Shown here: piece after piece, positions 17,903 through 25,966 of the stretch
How positions within the stretch are numbered: position 1 is the stretch's first letter
How the letters are laid out: each line of letters begins with the position of its first letter
Assembly: GCF_000931445.1 (NCBI RefSeq)
Contig: NZ_CP010849.1
Location: forward strand, 3,410,001-3,474,000
Reading direction: 5' to 3'
DNA from: Streptomyces cyaneogriseus subsp. noncyanogenus
Lineage (GTDB): Bacteria > Actinomycetota > Actinomycetes > Streptomycetales > Streptomycetaceae
DNA: 64,000 nucleotides
Translations under genes and position numbers: made by a program
The notes under the pieces: generated by a model
Seen by the model: the letters and a program-made list of their open reading frames with translations, nothing else
What the model was told of the DNA's origin: nothing
The model's database searches: none

Positions 17903-18401
17903 GCTGCTGGCGAGCGCCACCCGCTCGGCAGTGCACCTTGAGATGCGCGACAGCTACGCCGTCGACTACGAGACGGGACCGTTCGCCGAATGGCGGCGCG
18001 GCTTCCGGCACGATCCTGCCGACCGCGCCTCATGGTGGCGGCCGTGGCTCGATCTGGTGCAGGAGACCGTCGCCCGGGGCGTCGTGATCCGCCGGGCCCG
18101 GATCGTGTCCGAACCGGTAAGCGAATACACCCGCTTCCTGTACGACGGCACGTTCACCAACGTCGCCGCCGGCGAACTGGTGCGGTGGCTCCCCCGACGA
18201 CAAGCCAGCGGCATCGCTCTGCCAGGCAACGACTTCTGGCTGTTCGACGACAAGGTCGTGCGCTGGAACCACTTCACCGGCGACGGCCAGTCTGCTGGCG
18301 GGGAAGTCACCACCGACTCGGCTGCAGCAAAGCTGTGCTCCGAGGCCTTCGACGCCGTCTGGGCCCTCGCCATCCCGCACGACCAGTACGCGATCACCTG
18401 A
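17871..18401 (+). CDS. DUF6879-family protein
   Basis: 176 aa starting with ATG, GGGAGG 7 bases upstream inside the previous gene. Family features: an N-terminal LEMRDSYAVDYETGPFAEWR (about residues 24-43), a central VIRRARIVSEPVSEYTRFLY (about 71-90), and the RWLPRR/GNDFWLFDD section. DUF6879 genes typically accompany DUF5753 helix-turn-helix regulators; the pair is annotated as a TA-like regulatory module but no activity is proven. Cytoplasmic. Middle gene of a three-gene operon. Confidence 0.85.
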   Translation: MPSNVPNAFAELLASATRSAVHLEMRDSYAVDYETGPFAEWRRGFRHDPADRASWWRPWLDLVQETVARGVVIRRARIVSEPVSEYTRFLYDGTFTNVAAGELVRWLPRRQASGIALPGNDFWLFDDKVVRWNHFTGDGQSAGGEVTTDSAAAKLCSEAFDAVWALAIPHDQYAIT

Positions 18402-18426
18402 CAGCCCGCACCGGACAGGCCAGCTC

Positions 18427-19281
18427 ATGCCCATCTCCCCGTCCTCGTCGGCCCAGGCCGCGCGCGAGGTCATAGCTCGGCGCCTGCGCGACCTCCGCAA
18501 GAGCGCCGGGCTGACGGTCACTGAGCTGGCCAGCCAGTGCGGCTGGCACCACGCCAAGACCAGTCGAATCGAGAACGCCCGAACTGCTCCCACCGCTACG
18601 GACATCCGGCTGTGGTGCGGCGTCACCGGTGCTCAGGATCAGGTCGATGACCTCATCGCGCAGTCGCTGCACGCCGAATCCATGTACACGGAGTGGCGCA
18701 CCCAGCTCCGCAAGGGCCTCACTGCGCTGCAGGGCAGCGAGCCCCGGCTCTTCCAGGACACCAGGGCCTTCCGGGTCTACTCCTCCTCGCTGGTTCCCGG
18801 TCTGCTACAGACAGAGGGGTACGCTGCCGGCGTCCTCGGGATCAGCGCTGCCTTCCGAGAGCTGCCTGTAGACGACAGCGCCGAAGCTGCCCGGGCCCGT
18901 GTCGACCGTTCCGCCGTTGTTCACCAGCCTGGTCACACCTTCGTGTTCGTGGTCGAAGAGGCCGCGCTGCGCTATCAGGTGTGTGGAGCGGAGGCGATGG
19001 CTGCCCAGCTTGGGTACCTCCTGACGGCCGGTGCTCTACCGCAGGTTTCCCTCGGCATCATCCCCATGGACACGCCCCAGCGGACGCACTGGCCGCGCGA
19101 AACTTTCCACATTTACGACGATCGCCTGGTCTCCGTCGAGCTGGTCTCCGCCCGTGTGAAGATCAACCAGCCCTCGGAGATCGCCCTGTACTTCAAGGCG
19201 TTCGAGCAGCTACGCAGCATGGCGGTGTACGGCGCTGAGGCGCGGGCGCTCGTGCTACGTGCGATCGAAGCCTTGCACTGA
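18427..19281 (+). CDS. HTH / DUF5753 regulator (Scr1-type, TA-like antitoxin)
   Basis: 284 aa: HTH_31-type helix-turn-helix at residues about 12-70 (LRKSAGLTVTELASQCGWHH, then KTSRIENARTAPT) and DUF5753 from about 100 to the end (SSLVPGLLQTEGYAAGVL and FVFVVEEAALRYQVCG). These proteins pair with DUF397 or DUF6879 partners and control development and secondary metabolism in Streptomyces. It is the last gene of the operon and is followed by a hairpin terminator. It may bind the inverted operators at 17515-17620. Confidence 0.88.
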   Translation: MPISPSSSAQAAREVIARRLRDLRKSAGLTVTELASQCGWHHAKTSRIENARTAPTATDIRLWCGVTGAQDQVDDLIAQSLHAESMYTEWRTQLRKGLTALQGSEPRLFQDTRAFRVYSSSLVPGLLQTEGYAAGVLGISAAFRELPVDDSAEAARARVDRSAVVHQPGHTFVFVVEEAALRYQVCGAEAMAAQLGYLLTAGALPQVSLGIIPMDTPQRTHWPRETFHIYDDRLVSVELVSARVKINQPSEIALYFKAFEQLRSMAVYGAEARALVLRAIEALH

Positions 19282-19306
19282 CCGTCAACACCCGGGCATG
19301 ACAAAG

Positions 19307-19346
19307 CCGCTCCCTGCGCGGCCCGGAAGGGCCGTGCAGGGAGCGG
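19307..19346 (+). terminator. Hairpin terminator after the HTH/DUF5753 gene
   Basis: 18-nt arms 19307-19324 and 19329-19346 pair with one mismatch around GGAA, followed by TTCTTA. Confidence 0.75.
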
Positions 19347-19439
19347 TTCTTACAGGCGGCGGTCGCTCAAGATCGCGGGCGGGCTGGTCGTCGTGGTCGG
19401 CACAGGTTGCGGGCGCCGTCCCGGCGGCACACGAGAGCA

Positions 19440-19637
19440 TCAGAAACATCGGCCGGTGGCTGAAGGCTGTACCCATCCGGGCAAGCAGAACCAGCCGGGG
19501 CCCCGATCGCCCTGGGGGCCCTGCGGCCCGGGCTCGCCACGCTCGCCCTGCGTGCCTGGAGGCCCGGGCTCTCCCTGCGGCCCGACGAGCCTTGCTTCAT
19601 GCCGAACCGTGCACGGTTTCGCTGATCCAGACCCGCA
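19440..19637 (-). pseudogene. Collagen-like Gly-X-Y fragment without a start codon
   Basis: On the minus strand an open frame between an upstream TGA (19638-19640) and a stop at 19440 encodes GPQGEPGPPGTQGERGEP and then GPQGPQGDRGPGWFC: ten consecutive Gly-X-Y triplets. No ATG/GTG/TTG start exists in this frame; an ATG at about 19636 in another frame opens MRVWISETVHGSA and stops. It looks like a frameshifted remnant of a collagen-like element protein. Confidence 0.45.
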
Positions 19638-19739
19638 TCACGTGGATGATCCGACCGATGCTCTTCCTGCCCCTCGCGCACCATCAGGAGGCGAGACTTC
19701 CACCGTGTGCGTACGACTTCAAGTTCCGCCAAACCGACT

Positions 19740-20163
19740 GAGTTACAACTTCCTCTACTGGTTCAGGGCGGCTCGCTCCGCTCACCGCGCGCGGTCCGGC
19801 CCCCGGCCGGGCCTGCGCTCCTGTCTCCGCCCCGCTCCAGCCCGGCCGGCGCCCGTGCCGCGCTCAGAGCAATCAGCCGCCTGGTGCCAGAGAAGGGGTA
19901 CGTCATGGCTGGGGGCTCCACGGCTTTACCCACCTCCCCGGTCCGGGTCCCGCGTCGAGCAAGACCAAGGGGCCACTCGTGCACATTGCAGGCAGGTCCA
20001 CAGCCTGCCCGAGTTGCCAACCAGCGTACGGCCCCCTGATCATGCTCGACCCCAGACCGGGCAGGCCACCGGCCAAACCCGCTCCGCCTCGGTGGGCTCT
20101 TCAGCGGGGCAAATCTGCTAGATCGCTACCGCAGTTGGCGACCCAAATGAGTACATCATCACC
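19740..20163. other. Decayed stretch without a gene
   Basis: About 420 bp with scattered short open frames in all phases and mixed GC content, between the collagen-like fragment and the ParB-like fragment. No intact gene, RNA or repeat stands out; it is probably decayed element DNA. Confidence 0.4.
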
Positions 20164-20553
20164 ATGGAGCAGAAGGACTTCGCGGTCACAGACCTCACCC
20201 TTGACAAGCAGAACCCTCGGCACGACGCGCCTACATCAACGACACGCGAGGCCATCTCAGCTCTCCTTGCGACAGACCCGGATAAATGGGTCAACTTGGC
20301 CCAAGATATTGCCTCCAAGGGTCTGAATCCAACTGAACTGACCATCGTCGTGCAAGAAGAAGGCGACATGGTAGCAATTGAAGGGAATCGTAGAATTTCG
20401 GCACTCAAGGCATTATTAGATTCGACACTGGCAGCTGCTAGCCCGGGGCTCTGCGACGGGCGACAGAGGGATCGAGCGAACATGCCGAGTACTTGGCGGG
20501 CCGCCAGGTACTCGGCCGACACTCGCCGGAGCTATGGACTATCCGTGAACTGA
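20164..20553 (+). pseudogene. ParB-like N-terminal domain, truncated
   Basis: Residues 1-88 resemble the ParB/Srx N-terminal domain: FAVTDLTLDKQNPRH, then NLAQDIASKGLNPTELTIVV and the signature EGNRRISALKALLDS. After about codon 88 similarity stops and the frame runs into a low-quality Arg-rich tail overlapping a hairpin, so the 3' part of the gene seems to be lost. The coding part is clearly less GC-rich than its neighbours, consistent with foreign origin. Related proteins occur in phage-defence and nuclease systems, but this copy is probably inactive. Confidence 0.6.
20485..20515. repeat. 13-bp inverted repeat at the broken end of the ParB-like gene
   Basis: CCGAGTACTTGGC (20485-20497) and GCCAGGTACTCGG (20503-20515) pair with one G-T. 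It lies within the non-homologous tail of the ParB-like frame; it may be a terminator or the scar of a deletion. Confidence 0.5.
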
Positions 20554-20729
20554 AGCTGCCGTCTACGCCACAGAGAACCCGCCCACCTCCTGCTTCACCT
20601 ATGCCGCAAGGGGCCTCTGGAGCCGTGTCGTCTTCTGCGGCCAAGCCGTGCCGCGGGTTTTCGTGATAGGCACGCGGTGCCCCTTTTCCTACACATATGG
20701 TTCCTCCGGACAACGACGGAGGGGGATGC

Positions 20730-21065
20730 GTGCGACACAGTGCTCTGCCCTGGGTGATCTTTGCCCCTGTACTGCTGCTTGCCGGCTGCACGTCAGCCGA
20801 TGACGTCTACTGGGATGCGTTTTCCACCGGCGAGGAAGTGGCCGGGAGCTACCAGGTTCCCTCGCAGCCAGCTGACTGTTCGGGCAAGGAGGGTGCTGAA
20901 GCCATCACGTGCGGCGCTGGGTGGAACAGCCCTACACAGTTCTGGATCGACGACGAATGCGGAAGCAGGATGCCCGACACGTCGGAGCGCAGGGTGTGGA
21001 TGGAGGGCTGTCGAGACGGAGCCAACGACTCGCCGAACTATGAGCAGTACGGCCCCCGCCCCTAA
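20730..21065 (+). CDS. Small secreted lipoprotein, unknown function
   Basis: 111 aa from GTG 20730, preceded by GGAGGGGG at 6-base spacing (an in-frame ATG at 20697 lacks one). The signal peptide ends in the lipobox LLLAGC with lipidated Cys at about residue 20, then TSADDVYWDAFSTGEEVAGS. The mature domain has four further Cys and a conserved-looking ERRVWMEGCRDGAND. No known domain. An exported lipoprotein inside the element could be an entry-exclusion or surface factor, but nothing in sequence proves it. Confidence 0.65.
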   Translation: MRHSALPWVIFAPVLLLAGCTSADDVYWDAFSTGEEVAGSYQVPSQPADCSGKEGAEAITCGAGWNSPTQFWIDDECGSRMPDTSERRVWMEGCRDGANDSPNYEQYGPRP

Positions 21066-21261
21066 CCACCCGACGGTCGGAAGAAGAGGTCCTGCCAGAA
21101 CCGTGCCAGAGGTGCGGGGAATCACGGGGAATGGCGGGGAACCAAGCCGTCGGCCAGTTAGTCCGCATAGCCGGTCCACTGCAGGTCAGACCAGCAACCA
21201 TCCGTGGAGGACCCAAGATGCCCAAGCTGAGGGCCGATCGCTGCCCGATAGCCTCCTCCCT

Positions 21262-21786
21262 GTGTCGTTCGCTCAGGCGCCAACGGGCGCCCTTCAGCTG
21301 AAGTGGGAACTCCAGGAGCATGGTTGGGCGACGTGCAACCTGTCCAATGACTCCCATCAAGCTTCGCTCGTAGCCAGCTACTGCACCGACGCGTTGGCGG
21401 ATCTCGTGGCAGCTGCAGGAGGCCTGTACGGGCAGCAGCGCACGACCCGATTCTTCTTCGACGCCGAGCCGCAGGAACTCCGCTGGGTGCTCCGTGCCAC
21501 GGATGCAGTGATCGACGTGACCATCTACGAGTTCCCCGATGTCTCGGTCAGCCTCGACCTACCGGACACCGACGGAACGGCGATCTGGCAGTCGGCACAC
21601 TCGCGTCGCCTGTTCTCCCACGCCGTGCTGAGCGCCGCTCAGAGCGTGTTCACAGAGCACGGCGAGGCCGGCTATCAGGCCAAGTGGATGCTCCATCCCT
21701 TTCCCGTCGCTCTGGTCCAGGACCTCCGCAGACTGCATCTGCGTGATGACGCCTGTGGCCTGTCCCACGACCTTGCACACCCCTAG
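21262..21786 (+). CDS. Hypothetical protein of 174 aa
   Basis: GTG at 21262 begins MSFAQAPTGALQLKWELQEH; the protein then reads GWATCNLSNDSHQASLVASY and RFFFDAEPQELRWVLR. The pattern W-E-L...GWA-C...N/D..H.A....SY is one I recall from a conserved but uncharacterised Streptomyces family. No membrane segment or catalytic motif. The best ribosome site in the area (GGAGG at 21203) serves an ATG at 21218 in a different frame that stops after 28 codons, so a frameshift near the 5' end or coupled initiation is possible. Confidence 0.6.
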   Translation: MSFAQAPTGALQLKWELQEHGWATCNLSNDSHQASLVASYCTDALADLVAAAGGLYGQQRTTRFFFDAEPQELRWVLRATDAVIDVTIYEFPDVSVSLDLPDTDGTAIWQSAHSRRLFSHAVLSAAQSVFTEHGEAGYQAKWMLHPFPVALVQDLRRLHLRDDACGLSHDLAHP

Positions 21787-21877
21787 GCGAACGAGGGGTT
21801 CCTGACTTCCCAGGGCTCCCGCGGTGACACCCGAGAAGCCGCTACCCGAGTGCCGCCCGGAGCTGGCAGCGGGACTG

Positions 21878-21998
21878 GCTGACATCCACAGCTGACATCA
21901 ACGACCCCGGACGGAGGCGTACGCCAGCGCCTCCGTCCGACCGTCGCACCAGTCGATGGCATCAGCTGGAGCAGGATCGGATCGAACTCCTAAAGCGG
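21878..21998. repeat. Element end unit, copy A (arm-type repeats plus att core)
   Basis: Two direct copies of GCTGACATC (21878 and 21891) are followed by about 85 bp that run into the att core. The same unit recurs, diverged, at 23,011-23,130, 25,967-26,085 and partly at 33,284-33,330. The spacing and location match arm-type integrase binding sites beside a crossover site. Confidence 0.75.
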
Positions 21999-22030
21999 GT
22001 GTCGCAGGTTCGAATCCTGCCGGGGGCACA
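21987..22030 (+). repeat. attR: attR: second 44-bp copy of the tRNA-Arg 3' end
   Basis: Identical to 15,597-15,640. Upstream bases diverge from the tRNA, so this copy is not a functional tRNA. A bulged hairpin follows at 22,037-22,076, possibly the original terminator of the tRNA gene. Confidence 0.9.
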
Positions 22031-22148
22031 CGACACAGGGCCGATTCGAAGGGATTGATCCCTCGAACCGGCCCTGCTGCCTGATCACATCCCTGCCACG
22101 CGCGGACCATGGAGTCCGGTGTGCTCCCACCGCACCAGTGCCCTGCCA

Positions 22149-22616
22149 TCAACCTTCGTGGGGCATCCTCGGGCGGGTAACCGGTACGACAGTGAGGAGG
22201 TCGTCCAGCCCTTTGAAGTCGTCGGGGTTGGTGGTGAACAGGGGAAGGTTCTCAGCCACTGCGATGGCAGCGATCATCAGGTCGGCCACCCGACGGCGTG
22301 GCTTGCGGCCGGCGCTGATCACTGCGGCACAGATACGGCCGTAGATGCGGGCCGCTTCGGCATCGAAGGGGATGGGGTCGAACTCGCTCTCGGCGCGTTG
22401 CAGGACGTCGAGCCTGCGGGCGCGTTCGGCGTGTTCGTCGTAACTGCTCTGTTCGTCGTTGCGACGGACCTCGTGCGGACCGGCGGACAACTCGGCCAGG
22501 GTGATGGCGGTGATCGCCATTTCGTCCGGTAGCTCCTCGGGTGCCACCCAGCGGCGCAGAATCATGATGTCGGTGTCGAGGAGGCCCTGCTGATGCGTCG
22601 AGCGGTCAGCGGTCAT
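22149..22616 (-). CDS. vapC: VapC-type PIN-domain toxin
   Basis: 155 aa from ATG 22616. PIN endoribonuclease residues are present in order: Asp14 (GLLDTDIMI), Glu42 (TLAELSAGP), Asp112 (VADLMIAAIA) and the C-terminal LFTTNPDDFKGLDDL with Asn130/Asp132. PIN toxins cleave tRNA or rRNA and are neutralised by a cognate antitoxin. The start overlaps the end of the Phd/VapB-like antitoxin gene by 11 bp, the usual TA order. It lies just beyond attR, between element-end units A and B. Confidence 0.9.
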   Translation of the reverse strand: MTADRSTHQQGLLDTDIMILRRWVAPEELPDEMAITAITLAELSAGPHEVRRNDEQSSYDEHAERARRLDVLQRAESEFDPIPFDAEAARIYGRICAAVISAGRKPRRRVADLMIAAIAVAENLPLFTTNPDDFKGLDDLLTVVPVTRPRMPHEG

Positions 22617-22875
22617 AGGGATCGTCCGGGTAGGTGTCGGCCGTGGCGTCCTGATCGGCGCGGAAGGTGTCAAGGTCGATGCCGGGGGCGGTCTTGGACA
22701 TCGCGGCGAACTCCTGGCGGGAGACGAACCGACGGCGTCGCCGCAGCGGGACGAGCTGGCCGATCGGATGTCCGTCGCGGGTGACGGTGAACGACTGGCC
22801 ACCCTGTACGGCATCCATGATCTCTCGGGACCGGCTGCGTAGATCCCGTTGGGTAATTTCGGGCTGAACGCTCAT
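22606..22875 (-). CDS. vapB: Phd/YefM-type antitoxin (VapB partner)
   Basis: 89 aa from ATG 22875. The N-terminus MSVQPEITQRDLRSRSREIM and SFTVTRDGHPIGQLVPLRRR form the Phd/YefM DNA-binding fold; the acidic, disordered C-terminus would wrap the toxin. It autoregulates in this family, and a perfect palindrome lies 10-28 bp upstream of the start. Confidence 0.88.
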   Translation of the reverse strand: MSVQPEITQRDLRSRSREIMDAVQGGQSFTVTRDGHPIGQLVPLRRRRRFVSRQEFAAMSKTAPGIDLDTFRADQDATADTYPDDPYDR

Positions 22876-22884
22876 ACCGACCAA

Positions 22885-22903
22885 GGTAGCACCGGGTGCT
22901 ACC
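22885..22903. promoter_or_regulatory. vapBC operator palindrome
   Basis: GGTAGCACC-G-GGTGCTACC is a perfect 9-1-9 palindrome just upstream of vapB, the expected autoregulatory site. The sequence GCACCGGGTGC at its centre is repeated in opposite sense within the site. Confidence 0.7.
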
Positions 22904-23010
22904 AGGTGACACATGGCGGCCGAAGGCTTGAGCCGACAGAGCTTCGGTCATAGCGGCCGGGTATGGCCTTCACTGATCGATCTGGCTGGAGCCACGGATG
23001 AGGGGGGCAT

Positions 23011-23130
23011 CCGACATCCACAGCTGACATCAACGACGTCGGACAGGGACACACACCAGCGACTCCCGATGGCCGTCGCGCCAGTCGACGACAGCAGTCG
23101 GGCCGCGCTCGGGCCGAACTCCTGAAGCGG
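23011..23130. repeat. Element end unit, copy B (degenerate att)
   Basis: CCGACATCCACAGCTGACAT starts the unit and it ends with CGAACTCCTGAAGCGG (23115-23130), which is the element side plus the first bases of the tRNA-Arg att core with one change. About 120 bp align with copy A. It marks the right end of an older insertion. Confidence 0.7.
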
Positions 23131-23537
23131 TGCTGATCCGTCGCGATCACTTCCGAGTCATGCACGCCGCCCGTGATTGGCCCAGGACTCCTGGGGTCGG
23201 ACTCAGACTGCTGCCTGAACCGCTCCCAGGAACTCGGTCCACGAGGGCGCCTTCTGGCCGGGCAGGCGTGTTTCAGGCTGAGTTGCAGTGTGCGGCGCAG
23301 GGGATGGGGGACTGCATGATTGCGGCATTCCGGGCTGCGAGGCGGACGAGTTCGGCCAGGGTGGGCAGTCGGTCGCTCTTGGCTCCGTTGCAGGTGCATG
23401 TGCGGGGGCGCGGTTCCACAGGGTGGCTTGTTGGGCCGGCGTGCACTCGGGGATCGAGCGGCTGTGGGCAGAGCGGCCGTGCCGCGGTTCGCTCGCGATG
23501 ATCGGTGCGATGATCGGTGATCGCGGGCAGGGCGACG
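23131..23537. other. Decayed sequence between copy B and the TetR gene
   Basis: About 400 bp with no intact gene. The minus strand retains readable pieces such as CTCNGAKSDRLPTLAELVRL followed by AARNAAIMQS, and a RTDHRERTAA stretch, which resemble small Streptomyces element proteins broken by frameshifts. Confidence 0.4.
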
Positions 23538-24146
23538 TCAACTCTCGGGTTGTGCCTGTGCCGGTAGGGCGGTCGCGGAGAGGGTCCGCAGATCGTCGAA
23601 GGCTTGCAGGAGATGCGCGTCCAAGCTCTGTGAGGGGTCGTCGATCCAGGCTTGGGCCGCGTGGTGAAAGGCAGCCCAGCCGGTGTGAGCGGCCAGGCCG
23701 GCCAGCCGGTCAGCGACACCGCGCTGCCGTAGCGCCTCCGCTACGGCTTCAGTGAGCGACGCGGCCTTGGCCAAATCGCGTTCGCGGAGTGCTGGTGTCA
23801 CCGCGATGATCGCCAATCGCGGTTCGGAGAACGGGCGGTTTTCCTCAAGGATCCGTCCGGCTTTCCGGAAGGCGCAGAGCAGCACCTCGAGAGGCTGCAG
23901 ACCATCGGGTGCTTCGGCCACCGCCTGCGTCAGCGCGGCGCGCAGGTCGGCTTCGCCGTCGAAGAGCACCTCGCGCTTGTCCGGGAAGTGCCGGAAGAAC
24001 GTGCGCTCGTTGACGCCGGCTCGGGCGGCGATCTCAGCCGTGGTGGTCTGGTCGAACCCGCGTTCCTGGTACAGCTCCAGGGCCGCCTGCTGAAGGCGGC
24101 GGCGCGCTTCTGCTCCGCTCCGTGGCACCCTCCGAGGATACCGCAT
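23538..24146 (-). CDS. TetR-family regulator of the adjacent SDR gene
   Basis: 202 aa with HTH at residues about 13-60 (RRLQQAALELYQERGFDQTT, AEIAARAGVNERTFFRHFPD) and a TetR C-terminal helical domain. Divergent from an NAD(P)-binding reductase gene; four phased palindromes fill the 104-bp spacer, so it very likely represses both genes. Ligand unknown. Confidence 0.9.
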   Translation of the reverse strand: MRYPRRVPRSGAEARRRLQQAALELYQERGFDQTTTAEIAARAGVNERTFFRHFPDKREVLFDGEADLRAALTQAVAEAPDGLQPLEVLLCAFRKAGRILEENRPFSEPRLAIIAVTPALRERDLAKAASLTEAVAEALRQRGVADRLAGLAAHTGWAAFHHAAQAWIDDPSQSLDAHLLQAFDDLRTLSATALPAQAQPES

Positions 24147-24148
24147 GC

Positions 24149-24230
24149 GCCAGTGACTGGCGTCACTTGACGCCAGTCACTGGCGCTACTTAATGTCAGT
24201 CACTGGCGCTACATAGGGCCAGCCACTGAC
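24149..24230. promoter_or_regulatory. Four palindromic operators phased at exactly 23 bp
   Basis: GCCAGTGACTGGC (24149), GCCAGTCACTGGC (24172), GTCAGTCACTGGC (24195) and GCCAGCCACTGAC (24218), each 13 bp, begin exactly 23 bp apart and span the whole divergent promoter. They are near-identical CAGTNACTG palindromes suited to a TetR dimer; the constant phase places successive dimers about two helical turns apart. Confidence 0.85.
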
Positions 24231-24250
24231 ATCAAGCGGGAGGGTGTTTC

Positions 24251-25162
24251 ATGCGTGTGTTTGTCACTGGCGGCTCCGGCCAGACCGGCCCCGCCGTCGT
24301 CGCCGAGCTCATCACGGCCGGCCACACCGTCACCGGTCTGGCACGCTCGGACACCGCCGCCGCCCGACTGGAGTCACTGGGGGCCACACCGCACCGCGGA
24401 TCCCTGGACGACCTCGACCGCCTGCGCAGCGGCGCCGAAGCCGCCGACGGCGTCCTGCACATGGCCTACGGTGGCGACTTCTCCGACCTCGACGACATGA
24501 TGAGGCGCGACCGGACTGCGATCGAGGCACTCGGCCGGCCGTTGGAACACTCGGGCAAGCCGCTCGTCATCACCTCGGGCACCCTGGTCATGCCCGCCGG
24601 CCGGGAGACCACCGAGGAGGACGAGCCCGACACGGCCGGGCTCGCCGCCTTCCGCATCGCCGGTGAGCGAGCGTGCCTGGACTTCGCCGCCAGAGGAGTG
24701 CGCGCGAGCGTGGTCCGCCTCGCTCCCACCGTCCACGGTCCCGAAGACCACGGTTTCATCCCCATGCTCATCGCCACCGCGCGAAAGACCGGGGTATCGG
24801 CCTACGTCGGCGACGGCACCAACCGGTGGCCTGCCGTACATCGGCTCGACGCGGCGGTCCTGTTCCGCCTCGCACTGGAGAAGGCACCTGCAGGCAGCGT
24901 GCTGCACGGAGTGGCCGAAAGCGGCGTCACCCTGAAGATCATTGCGGAGACGATCGCCCGGGGCCTGGATCTGCCCACGGTATCGCTGACCCCCGCCGAG
25001 GCCGCCACGCACTTCGTGAGCCCGTTCATGGCCACCGCTTACGGCTTCGACGGACCTGTCTCGAGCGCTCACACCCAGGAGCTGCTCGGCTGGTCACCCA
25101 CCCACCCGACACTGCTCGAGAGCCTCGAACACGGCGATTACCTGGCCACGCCGGCCGCCTGA
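24251..25162 (+). CDS. NAD(P)-dependent epimerase/atypical SDR
   Basis: 303 aa with an N-terminal Rossmann dinucleotide motif TGGSGQTG (residues 6-13) and IAGERACLDFAARGVRASVV around residue 137. The usual YxxxK pair is replaced by a Phe/Arg context (FRIAGERA), typical of NmrA-like or atypical extended SDRs. RBS GGGAGGG. The divergent TetR gene implies inducible expression, perhaps by a toxic carbonyl or aldehyde compound (inference). Confidence 0.88.
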   Translation: MRVFVTGGSGQTGPAVVAELITAGHTVTGLARSDTAAARLESLGATPHRGSLDDLDRLRSGAEAADGVLHMAYGGDFSDLDDMMRRDRTAIEALGRPLEHSGKPLVITSGTLVMPAGRETTEEDEPDTAGLAAFRIAGERACLDFAARGVRASVVRLAPTVHGPEDHGFIPMLIATARKTGVSAYVGDGTNRWPAVHRLDAAVLFRLALEKAPAGSVLHGVAESGVTLKIIAETIARGLDLPTVSLTPAEAATHFVSPFMATAYGFDGPVSSAHTQELLGWSPTHPTLLESLEHGDYLATPAA

Positions 25163-25270
25163 TCCGCTCGTGAGCGACGCCGCAGGCGCCCTTGACAGGC
25201 TGGCTCGCACGCCGACCAAGCGGGCGCCTCGCCTCACCCCGGGCTCGGCGCCCAAGGCGCTTTCCACGCC

Positions 25271-25933
25271 TTGGCCGTTCAGTGCAACTGGCGGCGTGTC
25301 CGGGGAGTCGTACCCGCCGTGACCGCAGCATGTACACAGCACAGCGTGAGGTTGTCGCCGGCCGTCTCAACGGCAGCCGGCATCGGGAGCCTGGCAGTCG
25401 CCGCCGTGGCAAGTTGGAGCAGCCTCCTGCTGGTCGTGCAGGGGCGAGTGATCCCCGGCTGGGGCGTGAGTGCAGTTCTCCTTGTCGTTTCGCTCGTTCT
25501 CCGATGGGCCCTCACTCGGGTGGGCCGCCCGACGGATACTTCAAAGCTCCTGAGGAATCGAGCCAAGTGGGCACGGTCGGGGAGCAGTCTGCTGATCGTG
25601 ACGGCAGCACTCGGCACTACATGGGGAGCGGTAGACGACCTGATCTCGAACGTGGAGTACCGCGTGCTGCGCCCCGCGGGGCCAGGGGGTTGCACGGCCG
25701 TGGTGCGGGAGACGTCCTTTCTCGTGACCGGCAAAGGCGAGGTGTACGCGGTGGGGCGCACCGGCCTGGCCCTGGGCGAGTCGGGATCCTGGACGGTCGA
25801 CGATGGTTACCGTCCCATCGACGCAGGCACATACAAACTGTCCTGGGGACGGGAGGGCGGTCATTTGCGAATCAGCGGTACGAGCACCGATCCGGTCCTG
25901 CGTGGGGGATCGACCGACATCGACTGCGGTTGA
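25271..25933 (+). CDS. Membrane protein with C-terminal extracytoplasmic domain
   Basis: About 220 aa as drawn from a TTG; GTG starts at 25319 and 25345 are alternatives and none has a clear ribosome site. Three likely membrane segments lie at residues about 35-58 (IGSLAVAAVASWSSLLLVV), 60-82 and 105-125 (SSLLIVTAALGTTWGAV). The C-terminal domain contains FLVTGKGEVYAVGR and SWTVDDGYRPIDAGTYKLSW, repeated in many uncharacterised actinobacterial proteins. Its end runs into element end unit C. No function known. Confidence 0.6.
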   Translation: MAVQCNWRRVRGVVPAVTAACTQHSVRLSPAVSTAAGIGSLAVAAVASWSSLLLVVQGRVIPGWGVSAVLLVVSLVLRWALTRVGRPTDTSKLLRNRAKWARSGSSLLIVTAALGTTWGAVDDLISNVEYRVLRPAGPGGCTAVVRETSFLVTGKGEVYAVGRTGLALGESGSWTVDDGYRPIDAGTYKLSWGREGGHLRISGTSTDPVLRGGSTDIDCG

Positions 25934-25966
25934 CCGATCTCTGCAGAGCTACGGTTCAGCAGGCTT

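Larger units (their letters stand above)
15597..22030. mobile_element. Integrated element remnant in tRNA-Arg(CCT)
   Basis: A 6.4-kb segment bounded by the exact 44-bp att repeats. It carries a minus-strand operon of small proteins (15.8-17.4 kb), a divergent three-gene operon ending in an HTH/DUF5753 regulator, decayed sequence, a truncated ParB-like gene, a lipoprotein and an unknown protein. No integrase, excisionase or replication gene is recognisable, so it is probably immobile. Direct repeats of GCTGACATC just left of the right att site look like arm-type integrase sites. Confidence 0.85.

Noticed and set aside
21203..21303. 28-codon ORF at 21218 with strong ribosome site
   Set aside because: It starts with a very good GGAGG but stops inside the next frame; probably either the 5' part of a frameshifted gene or a short coupling ORF, so it is only mentioned under the 174-aa protein.
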